From NCBI GenBank assembly GCA_029204225.1, contig CM055104.1:46360933-46424932 (forward strand): a stretch of DNA of 64,000 nucleotides, read 5' to 3'. How positions within the stretch are numbered: the stretch's first letter is position 1; each line of letters opens with the position of its first letter. Made by a program: the position numbers and the translations under genes. The notes beneath the pieces are model-generated. The model was not told where the DNA came from, did no database searches, and worked only from the letters and a program-made list of their open reading frames with translations. This DNA comes from Diphasiastrum complanatum (taxonomy: Eukaryota; Streptophyta; Lycopodiopsida; Lycopodiales; Lycopodiaceae). Below, one piece after another: positions 46,506 to 58,329 of the stretch.

Positions 46506-48200
46506 ATGTGTGAACTGTGATCAAAAGTTATTTTGCATGTGTTTGCAACCTTATAGTGATTACACACAAAGTTTTATCACGATCCACTAAGGTTGATCAC
46601 CATTTGATTCACTCTCCTCACCAATGTCAATTTTGTTTAAAAAATTGTCTTTGTCTAATTCACCAAGGTTAGGACACTTAAGCTTGAGTGACAAATCACT
46701 TTTTCCAGATCCATACACTACTTTTATACTCACTGGCCTGAATCACTCTCCACTTGAGATTTGGTAAAGATCAAAAGAGATTTGAAAATAAACTACTTCA
46801 CAATTTTCCATGCTATTGACTACTTGAGAAAATCAATGGCATTCTTGGCTTTTACACAAAGTAATCTATGATTGGATTGATCTGAGCTTAAATGACATGG
46901 GTTGGGTGCCCTACCAAGGTCTAAACATCATTCAATGCAACAAAAATGGTGATTTGCTTCCTTTGGAATGACATGCATGTGAAAGTCCTCTTCAAGCTCT
47001 TGATTCTAGAGTATTCTCAAAATTTTTCCATACATGCCTGTTCCGTATGCTACAGAACTATGCTAGAGACTCTAATTACCTTGAATAGGTCCTCATTTGG
47101 AAGCCTTTCATGATAGATATATGTGAGGTTTAAAAATATCATCTCAAGGGTGAAATTTAACCCTGATTTGATCAAAACTCAAATTTGTGAATGTTGGCAG
47201 GGCGTTGAAGATTCCAGTTATATTTTGTCATTTCAGACTGCAGAAATTAGGTAGCTAGAAAGTTCCCTAAGCAGGAAGTAGTCCCAATTTTGCAGAAACT
47301 TAGCATTTTGCACCCAAGAAAACAAGTGTTGTACAAGTTGGCTTCTTTATTTTTTCAGATTCAGCTTAGGGAGCTACCTGCCTGGAAAAAGCGCTGGGAG
47401 ATCCTCTTTCATAACATCATCTTTATTATCTTTCTAAGCGAAACTTGTTTTAATGCTCGAGTTAACTGTGTTTCTCAATATGACTACCATATGGAGACAT
47501 TTCTTTGTCATATTTTGAGTTCAAGCTCTGATGTGCCAGGATACTGTATTTCTCGTTACTTTGCTTCACATGTTATCGTTAGAGAATTGATGTTTAAGCA
47601 CACAAGGAATTGGTAGAAGCAAGCTGGCTGAAATTTTCATAGCTCACTTGTGCTACTTGTCCACTAATTTGTTGTCCTACAATTCTTGGACAGATTTAAG
47701 GCCAAGTCATCCCACTATAAGCTCCATCTGTTGCTGCTTGCTACTAGACAATGGGGAACAAAGTCTGGACTCGTTGGAGCAGATTTCGTGCAGTTTCAGA
47801 TCAGTATTTTGATTGTATTCATAATTCCCTCCTTACCCAAAATTTTGGAGGATTTGTACTTCACTTTGGTTCGTTCTACACAGGTTCTCTTCAGTTTCTT
47901 GGCTATCCAAAATGGTAAGTCAGCAGCAGCTTTTGTACACTTTTTACATCAATAGAGCAATTTTGGACTTTGTGTTGGGCTATAGCTATCTCCTATAGAT
48001 ATCAGAAAATTTCAGCCACTTATTAGGGCCGATTATTTCCACAATGGAGGGCAAATTAGCCAAAAACATGTGAACCCACATAATAACCACATGAACATGT
48101 TTTTGATTCCAATTCACAAATGAGTAAACAATCAGGTGGCCTTTAAGAATTAGTATGCATATAAAATGGTAAACTCAACCATTCACTTCATGTAGTACAC
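46506..48200. other. intergenic, nothing recognised
   Basis: Short open frames such as 47290-47616 (+) show no domain. Possibly LTR or leader sequence of the Copia relic, but no LTR ends could be paired. Confidence 0.35.
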
Positions 48201-48281
48201 AGAATGTTGACTCACACAATGGCTCCCAGCTTCAAAATCTCTAACCTGTCAAGCTCGGGAAAATTTATGAGAGCAAAAAAC

Positions 48282-48770
48282 TTAGTTGCTACTAGAAGGG
48301 CTGACTTTACTTCGTTTGCTTCTTTTGTGCTCATGTCCATGTCTATGTCTATGCCTTGGTAATATATCATGATCATGATGATGTTTGTGACTTCGAGAGT
48401 GAGATCGTCGGCTTTCACCATCTACAGTTTGTCTGGTCTCTTGATTGCTCTCCTTCTTTTTCTCTGTTTTAGCATCAAAGCCATGAAAGTAATCATCTCG
48501 ATGATAATGGTCTAGCTCATTTTCAATGCTTTGCTCCTTTGAATGTCGAGCACCACGATCGGTCAAGGGTTGGATATAAAGTAAGTTTTTCTCTTCTGCT
48601 GCTAAGTCTACTTCCTTTGACGACTTCTGCAAAAGATCTGGTCTGTGCTCGTGTAATCTCTCAGTTTCCTTGGCAGAAGAATGCCTGTTTATAGACCTGT
48701 GACTTCCATGTTTAAGACGATGATGATCTTTGGTCTCCGTCCCCTGCCTTCTTTGAGGTGGAGGGGGCAC
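48282..48770 (-). CDS. SNRNP35: SNRNP35 last exon, RS/His-rich tail
   Basis: Starts [17 protein letters not shown] after acceptor ATGCCAG (rc of 48771-48777) and ends SKVSPSSSN stop at 48282. It is low in hydrophobic residues with Arg-Ser, His and Lys clusters, as expected for a splicing-factor tail. Length compares well with plant 35K tails (from memory). Confidence 0.92.
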   Translation of the reverse strand: MPPPPQRRQGTETKDHHRLKHGSHRSINRHSSAKETERLHEHRPDLLQKSSKEVDLAAEEKNLLYIQPLTDRGARHSKEQSIENELDHYHRDDYFHGFDAKTEKKKESNQETRQTVDGESRRSHSRSHKHHHDHDILPRHRHRHGHEHKRSKRSKVSPSSSN

Positions 48771-49225
48771 CTGGCATTAGCTATTTAGTTAGAAAAAGGA
48801 AAAATATAGTATTTACTTCATATACAATGAGACCTCCATCATTGACACTATCATAAACCCTCCCAAAGGAAATCAGACTGCTACAGCAGCAAATTGATTG
48901 CCAACTAGGAAGAAACCCATGTACTGAAACTCTGAAAGTAAGCATTTAATCAGTTTTATTCACCCCTCAACGTATTTCCATAATTGAAACTGACTGCAGA
49001 CGCCTTGGCCATCCTGACAGTTTAAGCTACTACCTCAAACAGTGTCTCCTCAATCCTTCTCACAAAGTTCCAGAAAAGATTGGATTAGTTTCGAATAATT
49101 ACATGGTGGCGTGACATATAGTGCCCCTCAGGTGGTAGTGGGATGCCAAGCCTCTTCAGTTCTTCATGTGGAATGGGTCGTCTGCACATGAAATATCCTC
49201 CAATGAATGACATACAAACATGCAC

Positions 49226-49293
<68 letters not shown>

Positions 49294-52200
49294 CAAAAGT
49301 AATCCATCAAAGCTGCAAACCAACAGACTAAACTCACAATGGCGCACGAAATGGTCTGTCACGACCTCCAAATCTTAACTGCCCTGACTCTTTCCGTCCA
49401 CCAAGTCCTCCACCTAAGACAACCACAAAAAAATGCCTCTTGAGATACATCAAACATGTGAATAGAACAATTTGTTCATGTCCCTCAGTGCATATGTGTG
49501 ACCTCCATATGAGTGTAGCATGTCATTGCCAAGAACTATAGCCTAATAGTTGCTCCATTGACGCACCAGTTACACTGCAATAACATTTTGGTTATTAGGG
49601 TTAAAGAGACCGATGACAATTTTTAGGCACTGAAGGAGGCAGTGGCCACTGCACCTGTGCTCAAGATTGTTGATCGTTGGAGTCTCAATGGGATGTACTA
49701 CGTCAAAGATATAAACTAAAAGATACCAAGATCTTCATGGATGAAGACCTTACCTTTGTACAAGTGGTGGAAAGAAAAGAGGTTCTGCAAGAAGTGAAAA
49801 GTACAGGGAAACACCTCATATATAGAGACGGTAAAATTCATTTTGTTGAAGCTAGACACCTAGCTGAAACAAGATAGTTGTGGTATTGAGTTTGAGTTTG
49901 GAGTTAGAATAGAGTTGAGTTTGAGTTTGAGATGTCCAATTGACCTTGTAAATGGCTGTGTTTTTTCGCACCATATATTCCTGGACTACTTCATGGTGGC
50001 TTGCTTTAGTTTAGGTTTTCTTATCTGGTGACGACACTATCCCATCTAATTACCATCATTTTTGGGATGTATTGTTTTGTCTTATATGCCTTTTGGCATG
50101 GAAAAGACATTAATCAAGCTATCTTTCTTTCTCTCTCTCCCGCCATAGCTCCTCCCTATCTATCTCGGCCTATTGTTCGCCCAGCCTGCTACTAGGAGAA
50201 GAGGAATTGGCCCAATCCATGAAGGGGCTCGAGGGCCCAAGTACTTCATGAGAGAAATCTTAGTCAAGTTTTATTCTTTATTTGTTTAGTTTGATAAAAT
50301 ACGGCCTTTACAGGCATGCTGGCATTTTTTTGTGAGCAGTTATATGGACATATCATAGAATGGTAATTGGTTAGATAGTAGTTGTCTCATGAGATTTCAG
50401 GCAGGTGTATTCATGAAAAAATGTAAATTTCTCTCATGAATATTGCTTGTAAAATTTTACATCTTGCACTTTCAAACCTTCAAGTTCGACGGATATTGGT
50501 GAACGAGGTTGAAAGTCAAATATCGACATAACAAATTATATCTAGTGGCAAAATGCTTCGCTCTATTGTACGTAAACTCAATCATTGAAAGATGACTTCT
50601 CCCGATCTGACCGGCATACGGAAACATATGCTCATAGCATATCTTCCATCGATTGGTTAATACGTTCGGTCTATCCATCAAATTCTAGGTGATCAATAAA
50701 TGAGAGACGAATATTTCCAATATTTTGAAGTCCAATTACTAGAACTTGTGGGTGAATTTCAAATCGCAATCAACAATATCGTTTGGCAAATCATGCAGCT
50801 TAAATAATTATTTTGCCAAAAGTTGAGCAAGCTCAAAAGCCTTTAGTAGTAGTCTTTGTTGGAATAAACTGTGCCAAAGCCTTTGCTACAATTAGAGTCC
50901 ATGTAGCATCTAGGGCATGTACAAGAAGCTCATTTGCAATATCATATAACCCATGACATATATTACTACTATATCGGAGACATGATGTGAATCATCTAGT
51001 GGATACCTTGCATGAATCAGATCCTGAGAAAGGTATAACAATTAGAAGGGAAACAATTTGTCCGTATGTCTTCCGCCTAAACTTAGCTCTAACTCAAAAA
51101 TAATAAGCAACTATCATGATCATATAAGTATCACATGATGGATGGATCTCAAAATAGGACTCTGATGCACTCAACCAATTTGCCAACCCATAACAGGTAG
51201 GGATGGAGCTAAGTGAAGGATATGCCATTAAAACCAAAAAATGCAAGTGGACATCATTAACTTGCCTTTTACAACACTCACAAAAATGATGTGAACAAAA
51301 CAAACAGAAGTACAAAAACAAGAACATAGAAAATGATAGAAAAGAAACGATAAAAAAAATGAAGAGGAACGTCAACGAAAATTTTGAAAAGTTGATCACA
51401 ACAAGTGGATCCAAAGCACAAATAGTGAAAAGTAAGAAGCTATTGAGAAAGTGGACTCTTGTCGTCACCTCAAGTAAATCTTAGGTCCACACAAAAACAC
51501 TAACAAGCTAAAATGACTATTATAAATGTGATAATTGTATCCTGAAAAATCATGAGCGTATAAAAAGCAAAATCAGTTAAAAAAAACCTCCAAAGTAGGC
51601 GGTAGATGGCAATAGTGGTTGCCACATATGTTGCAAAATCTAGCATGAAAATGGACCAATAAAAGTATGAAAATACCTCTAATAGGTTGCTTTTTGTCAT
51701 GCACACCCTCTTTGAAGAAAAATATCTTGAAACAGAGATATTCAATTGATGAGCCGTAAAGTCTATTGCGCTGTTGGTCAGCAAAGAATGTAAGGATCTA
51801 CTCAACATCGTAACAAAATTTGCTTGCTAGAAAAAATATCTTCTCCTATTTTGCCCAAACTTTGAACTTCAAGATCTTTTGATAGAAAATGCCAATTGAC
51901 AAGCTTGAAAGTGTAATGAATTCAGCTTCAAGTATGGAATATGAAATTTGACTTTTGAAATAGAATCTTGTCGAACATGAATAGAAAATGAACCTTCTTA
52001 AGGTTTGTTAGACAACATAAAACACATTGATCCACTTCAAAGAGGAATAGAAAAGTGTTTTTCATAGTATGTAAACCCCCTTTGACCAAAATTTGATTAT
52101 GCAATAAGGTTTGGAAGAGGACTTCAATCAACATCCATCTACTTTTATAGGTGTGCCTTGATTTTTGTTCCAAAAACATATTTATTTTCAGCTTTTGTTG

Positions 52201-54828
52201 CGAAAAATATGAAAAATATGGCCTTCAAAAGTAAAAAATTAGGGTTTCCAAAAAATAGCCAGCAAGGAAAATCATGATCATTTTATCAAGGGCACATTGC
52301 TTGAAAACCAATAAAATAGACAAAACTCAATTCTGATCACAAATGAAAAGGTCAAAGCAAAAATTCTCTTGAAGGGTAAAAAGAAAAACAGCTAGCGAGA
52401 AAAAACATAGCCATAGAACAAAAAAAAAAGAGAGAAAAGCACGAAAGAGATTTGATACCATGTTATGAGCTTAATCATAGATATTAGCATCCAATGAAGT
52501 ATAGAGACAACAAATAACATTCACAAAGCATTCTCTAGCAAAGAATTCTTAATGAGCAATAAAGGCTATAGATGGCCCAGGCACATTTCCAACTAAAATC
52601 TCTGGAAAAAATAGAACTCCCCTACAAGAAGTTTAGGACACCAAACTCATCAAATTGAGAAATGGTAATCTCTAGCCCACTTATACTAGTCTAGCAAATG
52701 TCTGTTAGAAAACCAACTTGATCATACAAGTAACCCAAGACAAGATTCCTATTGTTGTTAGACAATAGTCATACACATGAGAGAGAACAATAATGATGAA
52801 GAGATGTACTCCAACTATGTCCCATTACAATTGAGGTAGGGCGCCAGCCTACATATATACTTTCTCTAAACTATGTGTAAGACTATTGTCTAACAACAAT
52901 AGGAATCTTGTCTTGGGTTACTTGTATGATCAAGTCGGTTTTCTAACATGGTATTAGAGTTGCAGGTTTTACTGGCGGAGATCGCATCTAGTGGAGGTGC
53001 TATTTGGTGAAGGTTGTATCTGGTGGAGGCGTCATCCTATGCAGGTTTTTCTGGTGGAGGACACATCTGGCGCAGGTTAGCTTCTGGACAGGCAGCATCT
53101 GAGGGCGGCACATCCGGTGCTCTGATACCATGTTAGAATCGAAGAGATTCTCTAATCGGAGTAGACTAATCTTATTAGTACTCACACAAAACATCAACCA
53201 CAAGCTGAGGAAGAAGAGAGACTGCAAGAAGCTATGCTTCATAAGCTGGAAACTGAGATAACCATGGAGGTGGGCACTCATCTACTCTTATAGAGGCTGT
53301 CCACAATGAAAAGCAAAAGCTATACTACTACAATAGCAATTGAAATGCTAATTATGAAGTCTTAACAATAGAAATCTATGCTAACTTGGTTAAAATAGAT
53401 TTCTATACTATTCTAGCAAAATTGGTACTAACTTAGGTACCTATACTAAAAATAGAAATAGGCCTTCTAGCACGCAGGCTGGCCTCTACAATTAACCATT
53501 AATTCTAACAATGTCTTGAAGGTTCCAAATGCAAACTTCCTATAGGGCACTCAATCTGAAGCACAATCATCTTATCCATTGGAATAGTCTTATTCAAAGT
53601 AAAGGGGGATCTAAACTCAATGAAAAAATATCCTAAAATAGTTGCAAGTTCTAAAAGTAATTGTGAAGCATACATATACAGAAGTATGGAACTGTGTGTC
53701 CATAATAGTGAGAGGACCATCAGACGAATGTGATAGTGAGGTTAAGTACTAAAAGTGAGAGTTAACGCCAAAGTCAGAAGCAGCCAAGAAAATCCAACCA
53801 CGCCATGACTCGATAAGAAGAGGAGATCAATTTGCATATAAAAAGCATGCCCAAATCATAGAGATTTTTAAGACAAAAAGTTGAAAATCTATGACCACAA
53901 ATGCATGTTGTTTGGAAAAACTTGGGCAATGTTCCCAAAAATAACAATGCATGTGAAGCTAGGGAGGTTCGGCACATAGTCAATTGAAGGTATAGATACC
54001 CAAATATTGAATTCCCATCCCTACTATCCTATAAATGTACGTGTTCTTCCAAGTGATCTTGTGAGGAGAAGGTCCCATCTTCCTCAAGGATCATCCACTT
54101 CACGTTGGAGTTATGAACCTAGCTACAGTAGGGTGAAGAGCTCAGCTATGTTCTTCCAAGTGATCTTGGGTGGAAAAGGTCCCATCTTCCTCAAGGATCA
54201 TCCACTTCATGTTGGAGTTATGAACCTAGCTACAATATGGTGCAGATCTTTCTAGCACTTTAACATGGGAACTTTACATAATCATATCTATATACAATTC
54301 CAACTTCATATTGTTCGTATGGCTACGATATTGGAAAGTAAAGGGCAACAACAAAAGTAGTGTTATCCATGGTATTGCAAACTTATGTTTGAAAATAGTG
54401 ATGTTTGTTCACCAGTACATGTTTGACATGTCAAAAATTCCTTACTATTCTCTTAAAATATTTGGCTCATAAACTGAATAGGACAGAAGTGTATAACAAA
54501 AAATATATTTACCAAATCATTTATGAAGGGCTTCATACGTACTTAGATATGAATTTCGAACAACTAATCAAAATGTGTACTTCCGTGCACATTTCTTATA
54601 GCTCTAGCACTGAATGAATTACAAAAGTTAATCTAATGCAGTGGTTTAGTACCATCAGCAGTAACAGAGATCATATTAAACGCATAGAACAAATCCACAT
54701 ATCTAAAATGAGGTTATAAGTATGAAGAGCTCATTACCCAATCTACGAGGGATCCAGCCAGGCATCAACTGTTGGCGGTTGTAATCCACAAGAATATGGC
54801 TCCCATCAATAATACTGTAATGTGCTGC
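48282..54828 (-). CDS. SNRNP35: U11/U12 snRNP 35 kDa protein, C-terminal part of split gene
   Basis: RNA-binding component of the U11/U12 di-snRNP, which recognises U12-type introns in the nucleus. Exons 54828-54738, 49413-49338, 49181-49103 and 48770-48282 join in frame (735 nt, 244 aa plus stop). In order: end of the RRM and linker ([26 protein letters not shown]), [37 protein letters not shown], then an Arg/Ser/His-rich tail ([33 protein letters not shown]). The run from VDYNRQQ through the [14 protein letters not shown] and RPIPHE blocks is distinctive of this protein. Exons for the RRM core must lie beyond 64 kb, across more than 9 kb of transposon-filled intron. All three visible introns have GT-AG, U2-type ends. 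Confidence 0.92.
49103..49181 (-). CDS. SNRNP35: SNRNP35 exon, [12 protein letters not shown]
   Basis: Completes Leu then encodes [19 protein letters not shown] then HYMSRHH. Acceptor ATGTGCAG; donor GTAATT (rc of 49097-49102). Next intron 332 bp. Confidence 0.92.
49228..49288. repeat. (CT)n microsatellite in a 156-bp SNRNP35 intron
   Basis: About 61 bp of CT on + fills over a third of the intron 49182-49337. On the gene strand it is (GA)n, not a pyrimidine tract. Confidence 0.95.
49338..49413 (-). CDS. SNRNP35: SNRNP35 exon, [14 protein letters not shown]
   Basis: Encodes (G)[17 protein letters not shown] then DRPFRAP and two bases of Leu. Acceptor GTCTTAG; donor GTGAGT. Confidence 0.93.
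49610..50145 (+). pseudogene. ORF1-only LINE derivative with CT tail, joined to a gypsy RNase H scrap
   Basis: 49627-49677 reads [15 protein letters not shown] (gypsy RNase H start). It runs on into [38 protein letters not shown] and [15 protein letters not shown], the C-terminal part of a LINE ORF1, ending at TAG 49875-49877. About 225 bp later GGAAAAGACATTAATCAAGCT then CTTTCTTTC(TC)n gives the LINE-type tail. No ORF2 lies between. Confidence 0.7.
50470..50960 (-). pseudogene. Ty3/gypsy integrase relic
   Basis: Minus strand: [20 protein letters not shown] (about 50860-50920), degraded core, then [20 protein letters not shown] and [20 protein letters not shown] (50500-50690), matching the TERVN...EFAYN..KH.AT.Y stretch of gypsy integrases. 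Many stops. Confidence 0.75.
52455..52702 (-). repeat. possible LTR end with primer site, minus strand
   Basis: TTGATACCA at 52453-52461 (rc TGGTATCAA) is directly followed on + by TGTTATGAGCTT, the primer-site/LTR junction layout of a minus-strand element. The other LTR end was not found. Confidence 0.4.
52703..52948 (+). repeat. 246-bp LTR-like unit with 70-bp inverted ends
   Basis: Begins TGTTAGAAAACCAACTTGAT and ends ATCAAGTCGGTTTTCTAACA; about the first 68-79 bp are the reverse complement of the last, with a loop of about 90-110 bp. It is directly followed by TGGTATTAGAG, a primer-site-like sequence, so it is read as an LTR on +. Confidence 0.7.
52949..53130. other. 182-bp segment between two facing primer-site motifs
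   Basis: Starts TGGTATTAGAGTTGCAGG (+) and ends CCGGTGCTCTGATACCA (minus TGGTATCAGAGC). Between them are G-rich repeats of the TCTGGTGGAGG type. It looks like the meeting point of leader regions of two convergent retroelements. Confidence 0.55.
53131..53510 (-). repeat. probable 380-bp LTR of a minus-strand retroelement
   Basis: On + begins TGTTAGAATC directly after the minus-strand primer site (53119-53130) and ends AATTCTAACA at 53510. Ends are TG...CA and mutually inverted for about 9 bp. No partner LTR seen. Confidence 0.55.
54044..54250. repeat. 107-bp tandem duplication
   Basis: TTCTTCCAAGTGATCTTG ... AAGGTCCCATCTTCCTCAAG ... GGAGTTATGAACCTAGCTACA occurs at about 54044-54137 and 54151-54243 with few differences. 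Confidence 0.9.
54738..54828 (-). CDS. SNRNP35: SNRNP35 exon, [16 protein letters not shown]
   Basis: Encodes [17 protein letters not shown] then [13 protein letters not shown] and one base of Gly. Acceptor TGTATAG (rc of 54829-54835); donor GTAATG. This is the last RRM strand and start of the linker; the upstream exon should encode the RNP-1 GYGFVEYE region and is not in the window. Confidence 0.93.
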
Positions 54829-54987
54829 CTATACAGAAAAGTAAAATGCACCTTTAGAAATATAAAAAAAATACCACTTAATATCAAAGATCAATATAGA
54901 TTAAAAAATGTAAATTTGTTGCCAAAAAGTGTCTATCTCAAACATAGCCTTGTCAAAGATCAAAGCACACAGCAATGCATTCAGTAC

Positions 54988-54989
<2 letters not shown>

Positions 54990-55042
<53 letters not shown>

Positions 55043-55044
55043 CA
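54990..55044. repeat. (GT)n(GA)n compound microsatellite
   Basis: GT tract about 54991-55025 followed by GA tract 55026-55042. Confidence 0.95.
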
Positions 55045-55279
55045 AACAGACTCGTATAGTTTCATGTCGATTCGAATTGGCCCGATTTGTCCAGTTCAAA
55101 CCGATTCGAATCACCCATCTGGAAACCGAATCGGTCAACTTGAAAAAAAAAATTGGTTTTACGGTATCCAAGTATGAATTCAGGATCTATGTTCTACAAA
55201 TTAGGTTGTATACATAGTGCATACTACCTACACTGTACATGAAACATTCAAGTAATTTTTCATGTCTGATTCATGATTC

Positions 55280-56770
55280 ATTGGACATCTGGTTCTAACA
55301 AACTCGAATTGCCAATAAGGAGCATATAAATGTCTCCAGTAAAACAAACAACTACTACATAAGAAAGACAAGTAGATAGACTATACTCTACTTTACTCTC
55401 AAAGTAAATATGAGAGGTGATACAATAAGTGTAGATGTCCATGCTGAGAAAAAGTGTACTCTCTCGACTAAGACCACTAAAAACGGATGTGATATGTGTG
55501 CTCGCTGAAACAAGAGGATCTGGTACAGTAGCGATCCGCTGGCGATGACTATGTCTCATACTCTGGTGCTGACTGGGACGATGTCTCCTATCAGAAGCTC
55601 TCCCTCTAGAGGTCCGAATATCAGGTCCGTGATGTACTGTACACTGACGCTAATCGCGGTGTCGATCTCTCATAGGGACATGAATATCTGATAATCCCAA
55701 TAAATGTATCACCTGATATACGCATGAGTGCCTGCCGGGAGGTCGGAGATGGTGATACCAAGTGAACTCAAGAGACAAGTAGCCTGTGAATACCAAGAGG
55801 AATGGAAACCCATACCATGGAGCTGCATCGAAGAGGTAACCGCCATATACGTATATCTGTCAGGAGGAAGGCTAAGGCTCTATAAATATACACAATGAGT
55901 CTGAAGAGAGCATCAACTAATAATGGAGGAACTGCAAACTCTGTGGTGATGATATGATGTGGGAGAAAGCATAGTGATCTGTAGTCGTGATATACTAGCC
56001 CAATCAGAGGAGGTAAGGCATGTACACCAAGTCTCAGCTGAATAGAGTATTGTCAAAAAGGCAACACTTACTACGAGCATATAGAGCTACATCATTGGCA
56101 TATAACAATATGGCAATCAAAATGTCACCAAGGCTACAACCCAGACCGTCATCCCGACTGATAACCTCCTCAAGCTCATCAATGTATAATCCAAATAAAT
56201 TAGGTGATAAGGAGCAACCACGTTTCACCCCAATAGTGCTCAACACTAGATCTGAGATGCCAAACTCTCCTCTGAAACAGCCCCAAATTCTCTCATATCA
56301 TCACTGCCAAAACTGTATCTGTAGAGAAACCTAAGTCTCACAACCTCTGAATAAGCAAGGGTCGTGAGACCAAGTCAAAGGTATTCTTGAAATCAACAAA
56401 GCAACAATAAACTCTCCCCCGTCTCTGCTTGGCTTGCTCAATGATGGAACGATGTGTAAAGACGTGATCAGTAGTAGAGTAATGAGCTTTGAAACCCGCC
56501 GACGGACCCATGGCATAAAGCCTCCTAGACTCTGCCTCTATTCTCACCGCAGACCGAAGGATGGTACCATAGAGTTTTGCAATGACATGTCCAATCAGGA
56601 TTGTGCGGTAGTTATTAGGTTTCATGGGATCACCGGACCTGTGGATAGGATGGACGATATTGGTGCACCGAGAGGAAGGGAAACCATTGATGACAGCGTG
56701 GTTAACAAGATCGGCAAGTATGGGTGTCAATGTATCAAGAGCATGGATAAGAAGTTCAGATTCTAAATCT
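55280..56770 (-). pseudogene. LINE ORF2 relic, RT with mutated catalytic box
   Basis: From 56770 downward: ILADLVNHAVINGFPSS, NIVHPIHRSGDPMKPNNYR, TILIGHVIAKLYGTILRS, HYSTTDHVFTHRSIIEQAK, YCCFVDFKNTFDLVSRP, STIGVKRGCSLSPNLFGLY, LLYANDVALYARS. The YADD box reads YAND (about 56083-56094), so the first catalytic Asp is Asn. Same family as the RT at 16.2 kb. The stretch 55.28-56.03 kb is probably its decayed 3' part; some short matches to 62.85-63.02 kb support this weakly. Confidence 0.82.
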
Positions 56771-56837
56771 TCGACATCTTATGTGCAATGTGTTCTCATT
56801 TCTTGATGGCTGCAAGGACCATATCAAACAAAAGAGA

Positions 56838-58047
56838 AAAATTAGAGAGAAGTTTGGGCATCACATCAACGAGTGTAGGAAGAGACTTGCAAAGGAAAAA
56901 GAGAAGGGTAACGATACAAGTACCGCAATCATTACTTTGGAACAACAATTTGAAAATGAGGATAATCTTTTCAATAATGATTATGCTTTTGTCACTAATA
57001 ATCTCATCTCTCCTAAAGACGAGATTTCTGCCACTTCAAATCTTGCTGGTTTTTCAGCAGCAAACAGCTCATCTTCAGCTTTACAAGTTGCTGTTTTTTC
57101 ATCTATTGATGATTGATAGCGGTGCCACACGCCATGACTTATCACAAAGAAGTCTTCACAAAGCTTGTAAAAGTACATGATGGATGCAAAGTTCAAGGTG
57201 TTGATAACACCTCTTATCCTATCAAAGGTATTGGAGTGATCCCCATTATCTTACCCAATGGTGAGGAGAAGTACATTCGTAATGTACTTTATGTTCCAAA
57301 AATTAAAAAGAATCTCATTTCGGTCTCTACAATTATGAACCAAGGATTGGTTGTGGAATTCAAAGAAGACAAATAAATTATAAAAGACCCAAAGAGATCT
57401 CTTATGATCATTGCTTCGGGAACATTATGTGGTGGATTGTTTGGAGTTGGCTGAGTTATGGCATGCTAGGTTTGGACATCTCAACTTTGCTAGCTTGAAG
57501 ATGTTGAAGAGATTCAATATGGTTGAAGACATTCCTAATATTGAGCATCCCGAAGGACATGTATGCGAAGCATACTTGGAAAATTTCAAAGGCAAGCTTT
57601 TCCAATTGATGGAACTATTTGAGTTGATGGCAAATTTGATTGGGTTCATAGTGATGTATGTGGTCCAATGAGGACCGAATCCATTGGAAGGTGTAAATAT
57701 TTTGTTACTTTTATTGATGACCTTTCAAGATTTACATGGATTTATCCTATGAAGGCAAAATCTGAAGTTTTTCAACGCTTTTAAGGATTTTCTAGCAATG
57801 ATAGAAAATCAATTTGGGCACTCTTTGAAGATCTTACGTACAGACCGAGGAGGGGAATATATAAAGAATACGTTCGATACTCATCTTCAAAGCAAAGGAA
57901 TCCATCATCAAATGACAACCCCTTACACACCTCAACAAAATGGTGTTGCAAAAAGAATCGCACTATCATGGAGATGGCTCGATGTATGCTCAACGCAAAG
58001 GGCCTACCTCACAAGTTTTGGGCTGAAGCGGTTATAACGGCGGCTCA
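56838..58047 (+). pseudogene. Copia gag-pol fragment (gag end, protease, integrase)
   Basis: Same family as the 17.9-30.1 kb Copia. Knuckle remnant KFGHHINECRKRLAKE (first two Cys lost); DNDYAFVTNN-like linker; protease start [12 protein letters not shown] (56.1-57.14 kb, frame broken); [39 protein letters not shown]; integrase pieces [43 protein letters not shown]. Several frameshifts. It stops abruptly after AEAVITAA at about 58045, where gypsy LTR sequence starts. Confidence 0.88.
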
Positions 58048-58139
58048 ATACTAGGCCTTAGGCCCTTTGGTAACCAGCCGTGCCGAGATCATGGTAGAGC
58101 CATAACTGGGCTCTAACAATCCCTCCCTCCTCTAGCAAG

Positions 58140-58310
58140 TCATCGCTTTGCGATGACAAACTCTAGGTAAGACTTCTGCAAACATTGTCGCGTCTCCCAG
58201 GTAGCATCTGACAACGGATGCCCTTTCCAAGTTACTAAATACTCTTGAAGGAGGCAATTTCACAATCGTCGCTCCCTTCGATCTAGGACTCTTTCTGGAC
58301 CCGCCAACCC
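58140..58310 (-). pseudogene. chromodomain end of the deleted chromovirus
   Basis: Minus strand reads LQEYLVTWKGHPLSDATWET, RQCLQKSYLEFVIAKR then TGA, the YLV.WKG.P...ATWE chromodomain signature and pol terminus, about 30 bp upstream of the polypurine tract. Confidence 0.8.
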
Positions 58311-58329
58311 TCATCAGTTGGGGACCGCT

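Larger units (their letters stand above)
49414..54737 (-). other. 5.3-kb SNRNP35 intron with transposon debris
   Basis: Donor GTAATG (rc of 54732-54737), acceptor TTAG (49414-49417). It holds a LINE ORF1 derivative (49.6-50.15 kb), a gypsy integrase relic (50.47-50.96 kb), LTR-like ends (52.46-53.51 kb) and a 107-bp tandem duplication (54.04-54.25 kb). About 51.0-52.4 kb shows nothing recognisable. Confidence 0.85.

Noticed and set aside
48771..54737. U12-type introns in the minor-spliceosome gene itself
   Set aside because: Donors are GTAATG, GTGAGT and GTAATT; none has the RTATCCTT signature.
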